From the NCBI RefSeq assembly GCF_042665525.1, contig NZ_JBHTCQ010000004.1:1-64000 (forward strand): a stretch of 64,000 bases of DNA. Reading direction: 5' to 3'. The translations under genes and the position numbers were made by a program. The notes under the pieces were generated by a model. That model saw nothing but the letters and a program-made list of their open reading frames with translations. It was not told the origin of the DNA and did not search any database. Below are positions 34,393 to 43,342 of this stretch, piece after piece (position 1 is the stretch's first letter; each line of letters opens with the position of its first letter). Origin of the DNA: Allobogoriella alba. GTDB taxonomy: Bacteria; Actinomycetota; Actinomycetes; Actinomycetales; Actinomycetaceae.

Positions 34393-35636
34393 CACAACGC
34401 TCCCTGGTGGACGCTCGTCCGCCGCGCCGAGGGCGAGGTCGAGAGCTGGTGCCAGACCTCGGCGACGCCCGTCCTGCCGGTGACCACCCGGGTCCGCCAC
34501 CCGCTGGCGATCGCCCCCTCGGCGACGGCAGCGGCGTGGCTCGGTCCGGGGCCGCCGAACCCGGTCCCGTCGAGCACCACCATCAGACCGGTCGACCCGG
34601 TGCGGCGCGCGCGGGCGAGCTGGCGGGCCGGTCCCGGGTCAGCGTCGCCCAGCACGGCGACCGTCACGCCCGCGTCGAGCGGCCGTGCCGCGGTCACCAC
34701 CGGCTCCATGTCGCCGGCCTCGGGCAGTGCCAGCGCCAGGTGCCGGAGGATCTCCGGGAGCGGCAGCACCGAGCCGGCCCGCTCCTCCCGCACCGTGTCG
34801 CTGCTGACCAGGTGCAGCGCGTAGCCGCCGCTGTCCAGATGCACGGCCACCGAGGCGAGGAAGCTTGCGGCCCACTCGAACGATCCTGTCTCCGTGCCGT
34901 GGTGCGCGAGCCGCCGCGAGTCCAGCACGAGCACCGCGCGCCGTCGTGCCGGCTGCTCCTCCTGCCGGACCATGAGCTCGGCGTGGTGCGCGGTCGCGGG
35001 CCAGTGGATGCGGCGCAGCTCGTCACCCTGCTGGTAGGCGCGGGTGCTCACGTCGTCCTCGCCGTGCGCGGCAACCTGGTGCGGTGTCGGCCAGTCGCCC
35101 GCACCGCCGTGCCGTCGCAGCCCGCGTCCGTCCAGCGGCACGATCGCGGGTAGCACGACGATCTCCCCGGACGGAGGCAGGGTCAGGCGGGCATGGGCGA
35201 GCCGGAACGGGTCCTCGAGGCCGATCCTCAGGGGGCCGGGACGGTACAGGCCCCGCCGGTTGCCGACGACGTCGTACACGGCGGTCCGCGTCGCCCCGGG
35301 CTCGGTCCGTGGCAGGACGAAACGGGCGGGGCCGCCCAACGCGGTGTCGAGACGCTCCTCGGCGAGGTGCTGGCGCAGGGTGCGGCGACCGGCGTTGCGC
35401 ACCTGGAGCACCACGCGTCCGGCGTCGCCGGGCCGAAGCAGGGCCGGCCGGGCCTCGCGCCGGACCACCAGCCGGGGCCGCGCGCGCCACACCGACGCTG
35501 CCGCCAGCGCCGGAAGCACGGCCAGCAGCGCGCCGATCCGGGTGATGTCCGGGAAGCCCAGCAGGGCGGCCAGGCACACGACCGCGATCCCCAGGATCAG
35601 GAACGTCCGGCCGCGACCGGTCAGCCTCACCCGCAC
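34392..35636 (-). CDS. DUF58 domain protein
   Basis: A 414-residue protein with two N-terminal hydrophobic segments (about 7-50) and the DUF58 domain, whose hallmark is the block GDELRRIHWPATAHHAELMVRQ (close to residue 215-235), part of a von Willebrand A-like fold. It lies between a MoxR AAA+ ATPase and a transglutaminase-like protein; MoxR proteins are proposed to act as chaperones for such VWA-type partners. GTG 35636 starts 4 bases after the MoxR stop. A longer frame to 35717 would lie inside moxR and is rejected. Confidence 0.87.
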   Translation of the reverse strand: MRVRLTGRGRTFLILGIAVVCLAALLGFPDITRIGALLAVLPALAAASVWRARPRLVVRREARPALLRPGDAGRVVLQVRNAGRRTLRQHLAEERLDTALGGPARFVLPRTEPGATRTAVYDVVGNRRGLYRPGPLRIGLEDPFRLAHARLTLPPSGEIVVLPAIVPLDGRGLRRHGGAGDWPTPHQVAAHGEDDVSTRAYQQGDELRRIHWPATAHHAELMVRQEEQPARRRAVLVLDSRRLAHHGTETGSFEWAASFLASVAVHLDSGGYALHLVSSDTVREERAGSVLPLPEILRHLALALPEAGDMEPVVTAARPLDAGVTVAVLGDADPGPARQLARARRTGSTGLMVVLDGTGFGGPGPSHAAAVAEGAIASGWRTRVVTGRTGVAEVWHQLSTSPSARRTSVHQGAL

Positions 35637-35640
35637 GGCG

Positions 35641-36627
35641 TCACCCAGGGACGGGCACCGAGGCGACGATGCTGTCCAGGACGTCCGCGACGGAGGCGCC
35701 GGAGAGCTCTGCGTCACCGGAGAGGATGACGCGGTGCGCCAGCACCGTGGTGACCAGGTGCTGGACGTCGTCGGGCAGGACGTGGTCGCGCTCCTCGAGC
35801 GCCGCGTGCGCGCGGGCCGCCCGCAGCAGCTGCAGCCCGGCCCGCGGCGAGGCTCCGAGGCGCAGGTGCGGGCTCGTGCGGGTGGCAGCGACGAGGTCGA
35901 CGACGTACTGCTGCAGGGCGGGGGAGGCGTGCAGCTTCTCCACGGCCTTGATCAGTGCCGCGACCTTCACGGCGTCGGTCACCGGCCGCAGGTCGGCGAG
36001 CGGCGACCCGGACCCGTGGTTCGCCAGCATCCGCAGCTCGGCGGCGGTGTCCGGGTAGCCCATCGAGATCCGGGCCATGAAGCGGTCGCGCTGGGCCTCG
36101 GGCAGGGGATAGGTGCCCTCCATCTCGAAGGGGTTCTGGGTCGCCATGACCAGGAACGGATCCGGCAGCGGGTAGGTCCGGCCGTCCGCCGTGACCTGTC
36201 GTTCCTCCATCGCCTCCAGGAGCGCCGACTGCGTCTTCGGCGAGGCCCGGTTGATCTCGTCCCCGACCACGACGTTCGCGAAGACGGCGCCCGGCCGGAA
36301 CTCGAAGGTGTGGGTGTCCTGGTGGAAGACGCTCACGCCGGTGATGTCCGAGGGCAGCAGGTCGGGCGTGAACTGGATGCGATGGACCGTCGAGTCCACC
36401 GTGCGGGCCAGCGCCTTCGCCAGCATCGTCTTGCCGACACCCGGGACGTCCTCGACGAGCAGGTGCCCACCGGCGAGGAGCACGGTCAGCGAGGTCCGGA
36501 CGACGTCGTCCTTGCCCTCGATGACCTTCGTCATGGCGCGCTGGGCCTCCGACGCCACCGCATGCACCTCGTCGAGGCCGACCTCGGCGCCGGTGAGCAC
36601 AGGATCCATGGACTGATCGTGCCCCAT
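35641..36627 (-). CDS. MoxR-family AAA+ ATPase
   Basis: A 328-residue AAA+ ATPase of the MoxR/RavA group. Walker A is EDVPGVGKTM (GVGKT at 63-67), Walker B VVVGDEINRASPKTQSALLEAM, sensor 1 MATQNPFEMEGTYPLPEAQ and the arginine finger region DRFMARI. A lid domain ends the protein. It heads the MoxR-DUF58-TgpA operon and probably remodels or activates the DUF58 partner. ATG 36627 and ATG 36609 are both possible starts; neither has a strong ribosome binding site. Confidence 0.92.
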   Translation of the reverse strand: MGHDQSMDPVLTGAEVGLDEVHAVASEAQRAMTKVIEGKDDVVRTSLTVLLAGGHLLVEDVPGVGKTMLAKALARTVDSTVHRIQFTPDLLPSDITGVSVFHQDTHTFEFRPGAVFANVVVGDEINRASPKTQSALLEAMEERQVTADGRTYPLPDPFLVMATQNPFEMEGTYPLPEAQRDRFMARISMGYPDTAAELRMLANHGSGSPLADLRPVTDAVKVAALIKAVEKLHASPALQQYVVDLVAATRTSPHLRLGASPRAGLQLLRAARAHAALEERDHVLPDDVQHLVTTVLAHRVILSGDAELSGASVADVLDSIVASVPVPG

Positions 36628-36675
36628 CCCCGGCCGGCGCGCGGCCTGGTCGGGACGCCTCCCTGCAGGGGTCGG

Positions 36676-37191
36676 CTACTCCTCGTCCCGACGTCCGCGT
36701 GCCCGGTGCCCCAGGATCTTGGGCACCACGAGCCACGCGACGGCGATGAGCAGGAGGACGCCGCCGGCCACCGGTAGGGCCACCTCTCGGCCCAGCACGA
36801 CGTCGAACACGAGCAGGACCGTGCCGACGACCACCAGCCCCAACGACGCAAGTCCCGCCATCGCCACCCGGTGGCCGGTGCGGACCGTCTCCGCCTTCAG
36901 GCGTCGCTGGAAGAGCAGACGGTGCATGCTCACCGGCGCCGTGACGAGCATCGTCGTCAGCGCCGCGAGCAGCACGAGCGTCAGATAGATCCCGAGCTGG
37001 ACGTCGTCCAGCTCGGCGAACCGCGGCTGGAACGGGAGGGTCAGGAGGAAGCCCGTGAGGAGCTGCACGCCGGTCTGGGTGACGCGCAGCTCCTGGAGCA
37101 GCTCGTTCCAGTTGCGGTCCGCGCGCTCGTCATCCGTCTCGTGACGTCCCCTCGACAGCTCGGCGCGGGAACGGTCCTCGGCTCCGGTCAC
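36676..37191 (-). CDS. DUF6328-like small membrane protein
   Basis: A 171-residue protein with a charged N-terminal 35 residues and four hydrophobic helices (QLLTGFLLTLPF, LGIYLTLVLLAALTTMLV, VAMAGLASLGLVVVGTVLLV and ALPVAGGVLLLIAVAWLVV). The segment ELRVTQTGVQLLTGFLLTLPF is typical of the DUF6328 family; function is unknown. GTG 37191 has ggagga a few bases upstream on the minus strand. A much longer minus frame upstream is a shadow of the RNase H gene. It is divergent from rnhA with 120 bases between. Confidence 0.8.
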   Translation of the reverse strand: MTGAEDRSRAELSRGRHETDDERADRNWNELLQELRVTQTGVQLLTGFLLTLPFQPRFAELDDVQLGIYLTLVLLAALTTMLVTAPVSMHRLLFQRRLKAETVRTGHRVAMAGLASLGLVVVGTVLLVFDVVLGREVALPVAGGVLLLIAVAWLVVPKILGHRARGRRDEE

Positions 37192-37311
37192 GGCGTCCTC
37201 CTCGCCTGACTCTAGGCCCAGCGTGCGCTCGACGCGCGGTGCTCGTGGCACCCGTCCCGACGGCGTCGCGCCGGTTAGTGTTGGCGGTCGCCGGACGAGG
37301 AGGAGTGGGGC

Positions 37312-38076
37312 GTGGCGAAGACGTGGTCGACGCAGACCGAGCTGGGCAAGCGCTTCGGCCTGACCGCGCGCGAGGTGGGCACCCACCTGACCGAGCTCGG
37401 TCTCAAGGCGGGCTCGCGCGCCACCGAGCGCGCGGTCGCCGAGGACCTGGCGGCCGAACGGTCGCTGCGGGACGGCACGCCGTTCTTCGTGTGGCACACG
37501 CAGCGCGTCGGTGACCTGCTCGCCGGCCGTGGGCTGCGACCCGCGGACCCGGCCGGTGCGCCCTCCGGCGAGGCGGAGGCGCTGCCGCTGTTCGCGCAGG
37601 ACCCGCCGCCGCGGGCCACCGACGGCTACGCCGTCGTCATCGCGACGGACGGCTCTGCGCTGGGCAACCCCGGTCCCACCGGCTGGGCATGGGTGGACCA
37701 GGAGACGGGGGAGTCCGGCTCGGGCGGCCTGCCGCACGGCACCAACAACATCGGTGAGCTCATCGCCGTTCGGGAGGCGTTGCGACACGTGGGCCCGGAC
37801 GGCGACGTGCTCGTGCGCGCGGACTCCCAGTACGTGATCAACGTGGTGACGAAGTGGGCGCCCGGTTGGCGCCGCCGTGGGTGGCGCAAGGGTGATGGGA
37901 AGCCGCCCGAGAACCTCGAGCTGGTCAAGGACATCCTCGACCTGGTCGAGGCGCGCTCGGGTCGTACGGACTTCGAGTGGGTGCGCGGTCACGCCGGCGA
38001 CGTGCACAACGAGCGCGCCGACGCCCTCGCCGTCGCCGCCGCCCAGGCGGCCACCCCCGGCTCCGGGCTCAGGTGA
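37312..38076 (+). CDS. rnhA: Ribonuclease HI with N-terminal helical extension
   Basis: A 254-residue RNase H1 that cuts the RNA strand of RNA-DNA hybrids. The catalytic set is visible: Asp113 (ATDGSALGNPGP), Glu149 (NNIGELIAVREAL), Asp171 (RADSQYVIN) and Asp237 (HNERADALA). The first 100 residues form an extra N-terminal region, LGKRFGLTAREVGTHLTELGL, resembling a small winged-helix or DNA-binding module rather than a dsRNA-binding domain. GTG 37312 has gaggag upstream. The last 8 bases overlap the convergent LLM gene. Confidence 0.91.
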   Translation: MAKTWSTQTELGKRFGLTAREVGTHLTELGLKAGSRATERAVAEDLAAERSLRDGTPFFVWHTQRVGDLLAGRGLRPADPAGAPSGEAEALPLFAQDPPPRATDGYAVVIATDGSALGNPGPTGWAWVDQETGESGSGGLPHGTNNIGELIAVREALRHVGPDGDVLVRADSQYVINVVTKWAPGWRRRGWRKGDGKPPENLELVKDILDLVEARSGRTDFEWVRGHAGDVHNERADALAVAAAQAATPGSGLR

Positions 38077-39067
38077 GGGCGGGGATGACCTCGCGCTCGA
38101 ACAGCTCCATCTGCTCGGTGGAGTACGCGGCGTCGGAGAAGTAGAAGATGCCGTACGACAGGCCCTTCTCCTTCAGCGCGGTGAGGTTCTCCACGACCTG
38201 CTCCGGCGTCCCGTGCGCCGGCATGCCCCGGTAGCCGGCGACCTGCCGCTCGAGCAACTCGGCGGACAGGTGCTTGCCGAGCCGGGCGGCGTGCTCCGCC
38301 TGCCGCTCCTTCACCTCGGACTCCGTCGCGCCGATCATGACGTTGAAGTTGGACGAGCGGGTGATGGCGTCGAAGTCCGTGCCGACCTCCCGGCAGTGCT
38401 CGCGCAGGATCTCGCTCTTCCGGACGAAGCCCTCGGGCGAACCGTCGAAGTTCGTGTAGGCGGCGTGCTGAGCCGCGATCCGCAGCGTGACCTTCTCGCC
38501 GCCGCCGGCGATCCACAGCGGGATGCCGCCCTCCTGGAGCGGGAGCGGACGGCAGATGGCGCCGTCGACCTGGTAATGCTCGCCGTCGAGGGTGGCGACG
38601 CCCTCGGTCCACGCCTGCTTGAAGATCTGCACGCCCTCGTCGAGCATCTTCAGGCGCACGCCGGCACGCGGGAAGCCGTAGCCGTACGCCCGCCACTCGT
38701 GCTCGTACCAGCCGGCACCGATGCCCATCTCGAGGCGGCCGCCGCTGATGTGGTCGATGGTCGCGGCCACCTTCGCGAGGTACATCGGGTTGCGGTACGC
38801 CATGCAGGTGCACATCTGCCCGAGCCGGACCCGCTCGGTCACCGCCCCGAGACCCGCCATGAGTGACCACGCCTCGTGGGTCGCCTCCTCGGAGGGCCGC
38901 GGCGTCGTGTGGAAGTGGTCGTACACCCAGATCGACTCCCACACGCCACCCGCATCGGCCCGTCGCGCCACGTCGGCCATCGTCGGCCAGTGGTCCGCCT
39001 CGTCGACCTCCGTCAGGTCGAAGCGCCAGCCTTGCGGGATGAAGAGTCCGAATCGCATGGAAGTCAT
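38069..39067 (-). CDS. LLM-class F420-dependent oxidoreductase
   Basis: A 332-residue luciferase-like monooxygenase-fold protein of the kind that uses coenzyme F420 in actinobacteria. Family marks are MRFGLFIPQGW, IWVYDHFHT, LGQMCTCMAYRNPMYLAKVA, the SGGRLEMGIGAGWYEHEW signature and IPLWIAGGGEKVTLR. It probably reduces or oxidises an organic substrate with F420; the substrate is unknown and no F420 synthesis gene is near. ATG 39067 and ATG 39058 are both plausible; 39058 gives the common MRFG start. Confidence 0.88.
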   Translation of the reverse strand: MTSMRFGLFIPQGWRFDLTEVDEADHWPTMADVARRADAGGVWESIWVYDHFHTTPRPSEEATHEAWSLMAGLGAVTERVRLGQMCTCMAYRNPMYLAKVAATIDHISGGRLEMGIGAGWYEHEWRAYGYGFPRAGVRLKMLDEGVQIFKQAWTEGVATLDGEHYQVDGAICRPLPLQEGGIPLWIAGGGEKVTLRIAAQHAAYTNFDGSPEGFVRKSEILREHCREVGTDFDAITRSSNFNVMIGATESEVKERQAEHAARLGKHLSAELLERQVAGYRGMPAHGTPEQVVENLTALKEKGLSYGIFYFSDAAYSTEQMELFEREVIPALT

Positions 39068-39151
39068 GCTCGCGAGTCTATGGTCGCGCCCGCCGCCGTT
39101 CGTCGGCCGTCCAGCAGTCGGCGCGCGTGCCCGTCCAACTAGGCTGGTGCG

Positions 39152-39745
39152 GTGGGCATGGAGCAGGCTTCACCGGCCGGTGAGGTCACCGAGCGGGTGT
39201 GGACCGTGCCGAACGTCATCTCGGCCGTCCGGCTGCTCCTCGTGCCCGTCTTCGGTGTGCTGCTCTTCACCGAGCGGGACGTGCCCGCGCTCGTCGTCCT
39301 CGTGGTCGCCGGCGTCACCGACTGGCTCGACGGCCTGATCGCCCGCCACTTCCATCAGACCTCCCGGCTCGGCCAGCTCCTCGACCCGGCGGCGGACCGG
39401 CTGTATATCTTCGTGACGCTGGTCGGACTGGCGTGGCGCGAGTTCGTCCCCTGGTGGCTGGTGCTCGTCATCGTGGCACGCGACGTGCTGCTCGCCTGCC
39501 TGCTGCCGGCGCTGCGCAGGCACGGGTACGGCCCGCTGCCCGTGCACCTCGCCGGGAAGGCGGGCACATTCGCACTCATGTACTCCTTTCCCTTGCTCCT
39601 GCTGGCGGGCTTGCCCGGCACCCCCGGCGACCTGGCGTGGACGTTCGGCTGGGCGTGCGCGCTCTGGGGCGTGGGCCTGTACTGGTTCGCCGCGCTGCTC
39701 TACGTCGAGCAGGTCGCTCGCATCGTGCGGGAGAGCGCGCCGTGA
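39152..39745 (+). CDS. CDP-alcohol phosphatidyltransferase family protein
   Basis: A 197-residue membrane enzyme that joins a CDP-lipid to an alcohol in phospholipid synthesis. The full family motif is present: Asp60-Gly61, Ala64-Arg65, Gly74, Asp78 and Asp82 (DGLIARHF to QLLDPAAD). About five or six helices are seen. Its position before DUF881-SBP-DUF881-GarA matches the pgsA2 place in mycobacteria; whether it makes phosphatidylglycerol phosphate, cardiolipin or another lipid is open. A -10-like taggct lies only a few bases before the GTG, so translation may be leaderless. Its stop overlaps the next GTG. Confidence 0.9.
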   Translation: MGMEQASPAGEVTERVWTVPNVISAVRLLLVPVFGVLLFTERDVPALVVLVVAGVTDWLDGLIARHFHQTSRLGQLLDPAADRLYIFVTLVGLAWREFVPWWLVLVIVARDVLLACLLPALRRHGYGPLPVHLAGKAGTFALMYSFPLLLLAGLPGTPGDLAWTFGWACALWGVGLYWFAALLYVEQVARIVRESAP

Positions 39746-40674
39746 CACCGGCCGGTCGCCCCGAGCAGGACACTGTCCGGACCGCGCGGCCCGACGAGTC
39801 CATGTCGCTCCTGCGCTACCTGCTGGAGAACCCGCTCGACGCCGGGTACCGGAGGGCCGCCGAGCAGCGCCCCACCCGTCCGCGCAGGCGCTCGTGGTGG
39901 CAGAAGGCGGTGGTGCTGGTGCTCAGCATCGCCATCGGCACCGGCGGGGTCTGGGCGGCTCGCGAGCTGCGTGCGCCGCAGGGCGGCCTCACGCCGGCTC
40001 GCTCGCTGCTCCTGGAGCAGATCGAGGAGCGCACCGCAGCCGGGCATGAGCTGGAGGGCCAGAACGCGACCATCTCGGCAGAGATCGAGTCGTTGGAGCA
40101 GGCCGGGCTCGGTCTCGTCGACGACGACCTCGCGGCGCAGCTCGACGCGCTCGCCGTACCGTCCGGTGCGGTCGCCGTCAGCGGGCCGGGCGTCGTCGTC
40201 CGGCTCGAGGACTCCCCGGCCGCCCAGCAGGGCGCCGAGGGCTCCGAGGACGAACGCATCACCGACGTCGACCTCCAGGTGCTGGTGAACTCACTGTGGG
40301 CCGCCGGCGCAGAGGCCGTCTCGATCAACGGCACGCGCCTCGGCTCGACCACGGCCATCCGCACCGCCGGCGAGGCGGTGCTGGTCAACCTCGAGCCCGT
40401 GGTCTCGCCGTACCAGGTCGAGGCCATCGGGGAGCCGGACCACCTGCAGACCGAGCTGGCCCGGACCCCGGCGGCCACCCACCTCGACGTGCTCCGCAGC
40501 ACCTACAGCATCAGCGTGGACATCAGCACCCAGGAGCGGATCGAGATGGCCGCGCTCTCCGGCGTGGCACCGCGGTACGCCCAGCCGCTCGGTGACGTGG
40601 CCCCCACGTCGTCCGGTGTGTCACCCTCTGGTGATCGGTCCGCGGACTCGGGCGCGGACGGGGAGGAGCGGTAG
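39742..40674 (+). CDS. DUF881 family protein (first)
   Basis: A 310-residue protein with a cytoplasmic N-terminus, one membrane helix (about 53-73, KAVVLVLSIAIGTGGVWAA), a short coiled-coil-like stretch (LLLEQIEERTAAGHELEGQN) and the extracytoplasmic DUF881 domain with VSGPGVVVRLEDSP, LQVLVNSLWAAGAEAVSING and VSPYQVEAIGEPDHLQT. DUF881 proteins lie in division-associated gene groups of Gram-positive bacteria; function is not established. GTG 39742 overlaps the preceding stop. The C-terminus is Ser/Gly-rich. Confidence 0.87.
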   Translation: MTPAGRPEQDTVRTARPDESMSLLRYLLENPLDAGYRRAAEQRPTRPRRRSWWQKAVVLVLSIAIGTGGVWAARELRAPQGGLTPARSLLLEQIEERTAAGHELEGQNATISAEIESLEQAGLGLVDDDLAAQLDALAVPSGAVAVSGPGVVVRLEDSPAAQQGAEGSEDERITDVDLQVLVNSLWAAGAEAVSINGTRLGSTTAIRTAGEAVLVNLEPVVSPYQVEAIGEPDHLQTELARTPAATHLDVLRSTYSISVDISTQERIEMAALSGVAPRYAQPLGDVAPTSSGVSPSGDRSADSGADGEER

Positions 40675-41007
40675 GTGCTCGCGGTAATCGGCCTGCTCAT
40701 CGGCGTCCTGGCAGGTGTGCTCCTCGACCCGACCGTCCCGGCACTCCTCCAGCCCTACCTCCCGATCGCCGTCGTCGCGGCGCTCGACGCCCTGTTCGGC
40801 GGCCTGCGTGCCCGGCTCGACGGCGTCTTCGACGACCGCGTCTTCGTGGTCTCGTTCGTCTTCAACGTGCTCATCGCCGCCTTCATCGTCTTCCTCGGGG
40901 ACCAGCTGGGCGTGGGAACGCAGCTGAGCACCGCCGTCATCGTGGTCCTCGGCATCCGCATCTTCTCCAACGCGGCGGCGATCCGTCGCCACATCTTCCG
41001 GGCGTGA
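40675..41007 (+). CDS. sbp: Small basic membrane protein Sbp (DUF1290)
   Basis: A 110-residue membrane protein with three helices (LAVIGLLIGVLAGVLLDP, VFVVSFVFNVLIAAFIVFLG and LSTAVIVVLGIRIFSNAAAI) and the conserved YLPIAVVAALDALFGGLRA block of the DUF1290/Sbp family. In Bacillus a similar gene sits with ftsA-ftsZ; in actinobacteria it always lies between two DUF881 genes, as here. The GTG immediately follows the preceding TAG. Function unknown; a membrane partner of the DUF881 pair is likely from context. Confidence 0.9.
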   Translation: MLAVIGLLIGVLAGVLLDPTVPALLQPYLPIAVVAALDALFGGLRARLDGVFDDRVFVVSFVFNVLIAAFIVFLGDQLGVGTQLSTAVIVVLGIRIFSNAAAIRRHIFRA

Positions 41008-41014
41008 ACCTCAC

Positions 41015-41833
41015 GTGAGCGACGACGAGACCACCGAGCCGAGCGGCGACCGGCCCGCGACGCGGGGCGACGACCGTCCACCGAGGTCACCGGAACGGGT
41101 CGCCCGGTCCCGGCGCGTGCTCCGGTCGCTGATCTCGGCCCGCATCTCGGCGATCCACGTGGTCGTCGCCCTGCTGTGCGCGGGTCTGGGGTTCGCCGTC
41201 GTGGCGCAGGTGCGCCAGACGCAGGACGACGTCCTGTCCAGCATGCGGCAGGACGACCTCGTACGGCTGCTGGACGAGCTGACCCGACGCAACGAGGAGC
41301 TCGAGGCGGAGCAGGAGCAGCTCCAGGACGACCTGTCCGGGCTGCGGTCCTCCACCAGCTCCCGGGAGGCGGCGCAGGAGGCCGCCGAGCTGCGCGCCAT
41401 CACTCGGGGGATGCTCGCCGGGACGCTTCCGGTGCACGGCCCGGGCATCACGCTCACGGTCTCCGACCCGGACCACGCCGTCAGCGCGCACGTGCTGGTC
41501 ACGATCCTGGAGGAGCTTCGCAACGCCGGCGCGGAGGCCGTCGAGCTCTCCGGCCAGCGGCTGACTGCCTCGAGCTGGATCCTCGACGACCCGTCCGGCG
41601 GCGTGGTGGTCGACGGCGAGCGGATCAGCCCGCCGTACGAGTGGCGTGCCGTGGGGGAGCCGGAGACGCTCGCGGTCGCCCTGAACATCCCCGGCGGCGC
41701 CACCGCCTCGGTACGGAACGTCGGCGCGACGACAGAGCTCACCGAGGAGGACGACGTCGAGATCACCGCCGTCCGTGAGGTCGAGCCCGTCGAGGTGGCC
41801 TCACCCGTCCCGCCCAGCGAGTCGGACGAGTGA
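41015..41833 (+). CDS. DUF881 family protein (second)
   Basis: A 272-residue paralogue of the first DUF881 protein. One membrane helix (about 49-67) is followed by a clear coiled coil, LLDELTRRNEELEAEQEQLQ, then the domain with LPVHGPGITLTVSD, LVTILEELRNAGAEAVELSG and ISPPYEWRAVGEPETLAVAL. The acidic C-terminus is short. It starts 7 bases after the Sbp stop and ends the phosphatidyltransferase-DUF881-Sbp-DUF881 run. The two DUF881 proteins probably form an extracytoplasmic complex through their coiled coils, which is inference. Confidence 0.87.
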   Translation: MSDDETTEPSGDRPATRGDDRPPRSPERVARSRRVLRSLISARISAIHVVVALLCAGLGFAVVAQVRQTQDDVLSSMRQDDLVRLLDELTRRNEELEAEQEQLQDDLSGLRSSTSSREAAQEAAELRAITRGMLAGTLPVHGPGITLTVSDPDHAVSAHVLVTILEELRNAGAEAVELSGQRLTASSWILDDPSGGVVVDGERISPPYEWRAVGEPETLAVALNIPGGATASVRNVGATTELTEEDDVEITAVREVEPVEVASPVPPSESDE

Positions 41834-41954
41834 GGCGGGATCCGTGCCCGACGCCCGGGCGTCGGGTGACCCGCGCGCACAGTGGCCGCCGCCTGCCTCT
41901 ATTGTTGACCCCGACGGCCGACGCCCGGACCACGAAGACCCAGGAGGAAGGCCC

Positions 41955-42449
41955 ATGACGACGCCGCAGCCGCCGGAGCGTGCCGGGGGCCCGGGCGAGC
42001 GCCCCGACGCCACGACGACAGCCCGCTTCGGTGCCGTCGGCGCCGACTTCGAGCAGGACCTGCTCCACCAGGGTCTGAGCCCCGACGACGTGGCCGCGAT
42101 CGAGGCGCTGCCGGAGTCCTCCGCGCTGCTCATCGTGCAACGCGGACCGAACGCCGGCGCCCGGTTCCTGCTCGACGCGGAGCGTACGACGGCCGGCCGG
42201 CACCCGAGCGCGGACATCTTCCTCGACGACGTCACCGTCTCCCGCAAGCACGCCGAGTTCCTCGCGGGGGAGGGCGGGTTCTCCGTCCGCGACGTGGGCA
42301 GCCTGAACGGGACGTACGTCAACCGCGAACGGATCGACAGCACCGTGCTGCGGACCGGTGACGAGGTGCAGATCGGCAAGTACCGGCTGACGTACCACCC
42401 GAGTCCGAGTCGCGGCCAGAGCGGTCAGGCGACGACGGACCAGTCGTGA
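41955..42449 (+). CDS. garA: FHA-domain regulator GarA/OdhI-like
   Basis: A 164-residue forkhead-associated protein. In mycobacteria (GarA) and corynebacteria (OdhI) it inhibits 2-oxoglutarate dehydrogenase and is switched off when Ser/Thr kinases phosphorylate a Thr pair in the N-terminal tail. Here the tail has DATTTARFG with Thr20-Thr22, the candidate site. The FHA domain covers about 55-150: ALLIVQRGPNAGARFLL, TTAGRHPSADIFLDDVTVSR, KHAEF and VGSLNGTYVN. ATG 41955 follows an aggaggaag box. gcvH, which precedes it in mycobacteria, is missing. Its stop overlaps ftsR. Confidence 0.9.
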   Translation: MTTPQPPERAGGPGERPDATTTARFGAVGADFEQDLLHQGLSPDDVAAIEALPESSALLIVQRGPNAGARFLLDAERTTAGRHPSADIFLDDVTVSRKHAEFLAGEGGFSVRDVGSLNGTYVNRERIDSTVLRTGDEVQIGKYRLTYHPSPSRGQSGQATTDQS

Positions 42450-43237
42450 GCTCCGCGGCCCGCCGCCAGCCCCTGGGCGAGGGGGGCGGCCAGACCGAGC
42501 GCGCCCCCGAGCGCGGCCGCCACGAGCAGCCGACCTCCTGGCCGCAGGAGGTCTCGCACACGCCGTCGATGAGCATCGGCACGGTGCTCGCACTCCTGAA
42601 GCCGGAGTTTCCCGCGGTGACGCTGTCCAAGCTGCGCTTCCTCGAGGAGCAGCGCCTCGTCGCGCCGCGGCGCACCGGGTCGGGCTACCGGATGTACTCC
42701 CGGGCGGACGCGGAGCGGATCCGGTACGCCCTCACCCAGCAGCGGGACAGCTATCTGCCGTTGCGGGTCATCCGCGAGCAGCTGGCGGACCTCGACGCCG
42801 GGCGTGAGGTCGTACCGCCGTCGCACGCACGGGTGGTCAGCCGGGACGGCGAGCTCGTCAGCCCGGCCGCCGGCGCCCGGGTGAGCGCGCAGGAGATCTG
42901 CGAGCTGACCGGCTGCAGCGAGGAGGAGCTGGACGAGATGGCGCGGGCCGGCCTGATCATCGCCGACACCCGTGGCCGCTTCCCGGGTCGGTCGGTACAG
43001 GTGGTGCAGGCCGCCCTGGCGCTCAGCCGCCACGGCATCTCCGCACGGCATCTGCGCCGGGTCCGCACCAGCGCCGAGCGGGACGCGGACACGATCGACC
43101 AGGTGGTGGCGCCGACCCGGGCCCAGCGCAACGGTGCGGCCCGGGAGCGCGGGGCCGCCCAGGCGAGCGAGCTCGCCGAGCTCTACGCCCGGCTCCACGC
43201 CGAGCTGCTGCGGTCCGCGGTCGACGAGCTCGGCTGA
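42446..43237 (+). CDS. ftsR: MerR-family regulator FtsR
   Basis: A 263-residue MerR-type DNA-binding protein, orthologous in context and sequence to FtsR, an activator of ftsZ in Corynebacterium. After a 38-residue disordered start comes the winged helix SIGTVLALLKPEFPAVTLSK with LRFLEEQRLVAPRRTGSGYR and MYSRADAERI. The central part has a second helix-turn-helix-like segment, VSAQEICELTGCSEEELDEM, and the C-terminus is helical (ASELAELYARLHAELL). GTG 42446 overlaps garA. The pair links carbon metabolism control with division. Confidence 0.88.
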   Translation: MSSAARRQPLGEGGGQTERAPERGRHEQPTSWPQEVSHTPSMSIGTVLALLKPEFPAVTLSKLRFLEEQRLVAPRRTGSGYRMYSRADAERIRYALTQQRDSYLPLRVIREQLADLDAGREVVPPSHARVVSRDGELVSPAAGARVSAQEICELTGCSEEELDEMARAGLIIADTRGRFPGRSVQVVQAALALSRHGISARHLRRVRTSAERDADTIDQVVAPTRAQRNGAARERGAAQASELAELYARLHAELLRSAVDELG

Positions 43238-43342
43238 GGCCCGGTCCCGGCAGCGCGCGCCGCCGGCGATTTGCGGTCGGTGAACGTCCTTCGGGTCGCC
43301 TTTCAGGTCTCCTCTCCCAGGTACAGGTCGTACCGTTGCGGC

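Noticed and set aside
36676..38007. A long minus-strand frame across rnhA
   Set aside because: Only its last 171 codons look like a protein; the rest mirrors the RNase H gene, whose active site is intact on the plus strand.
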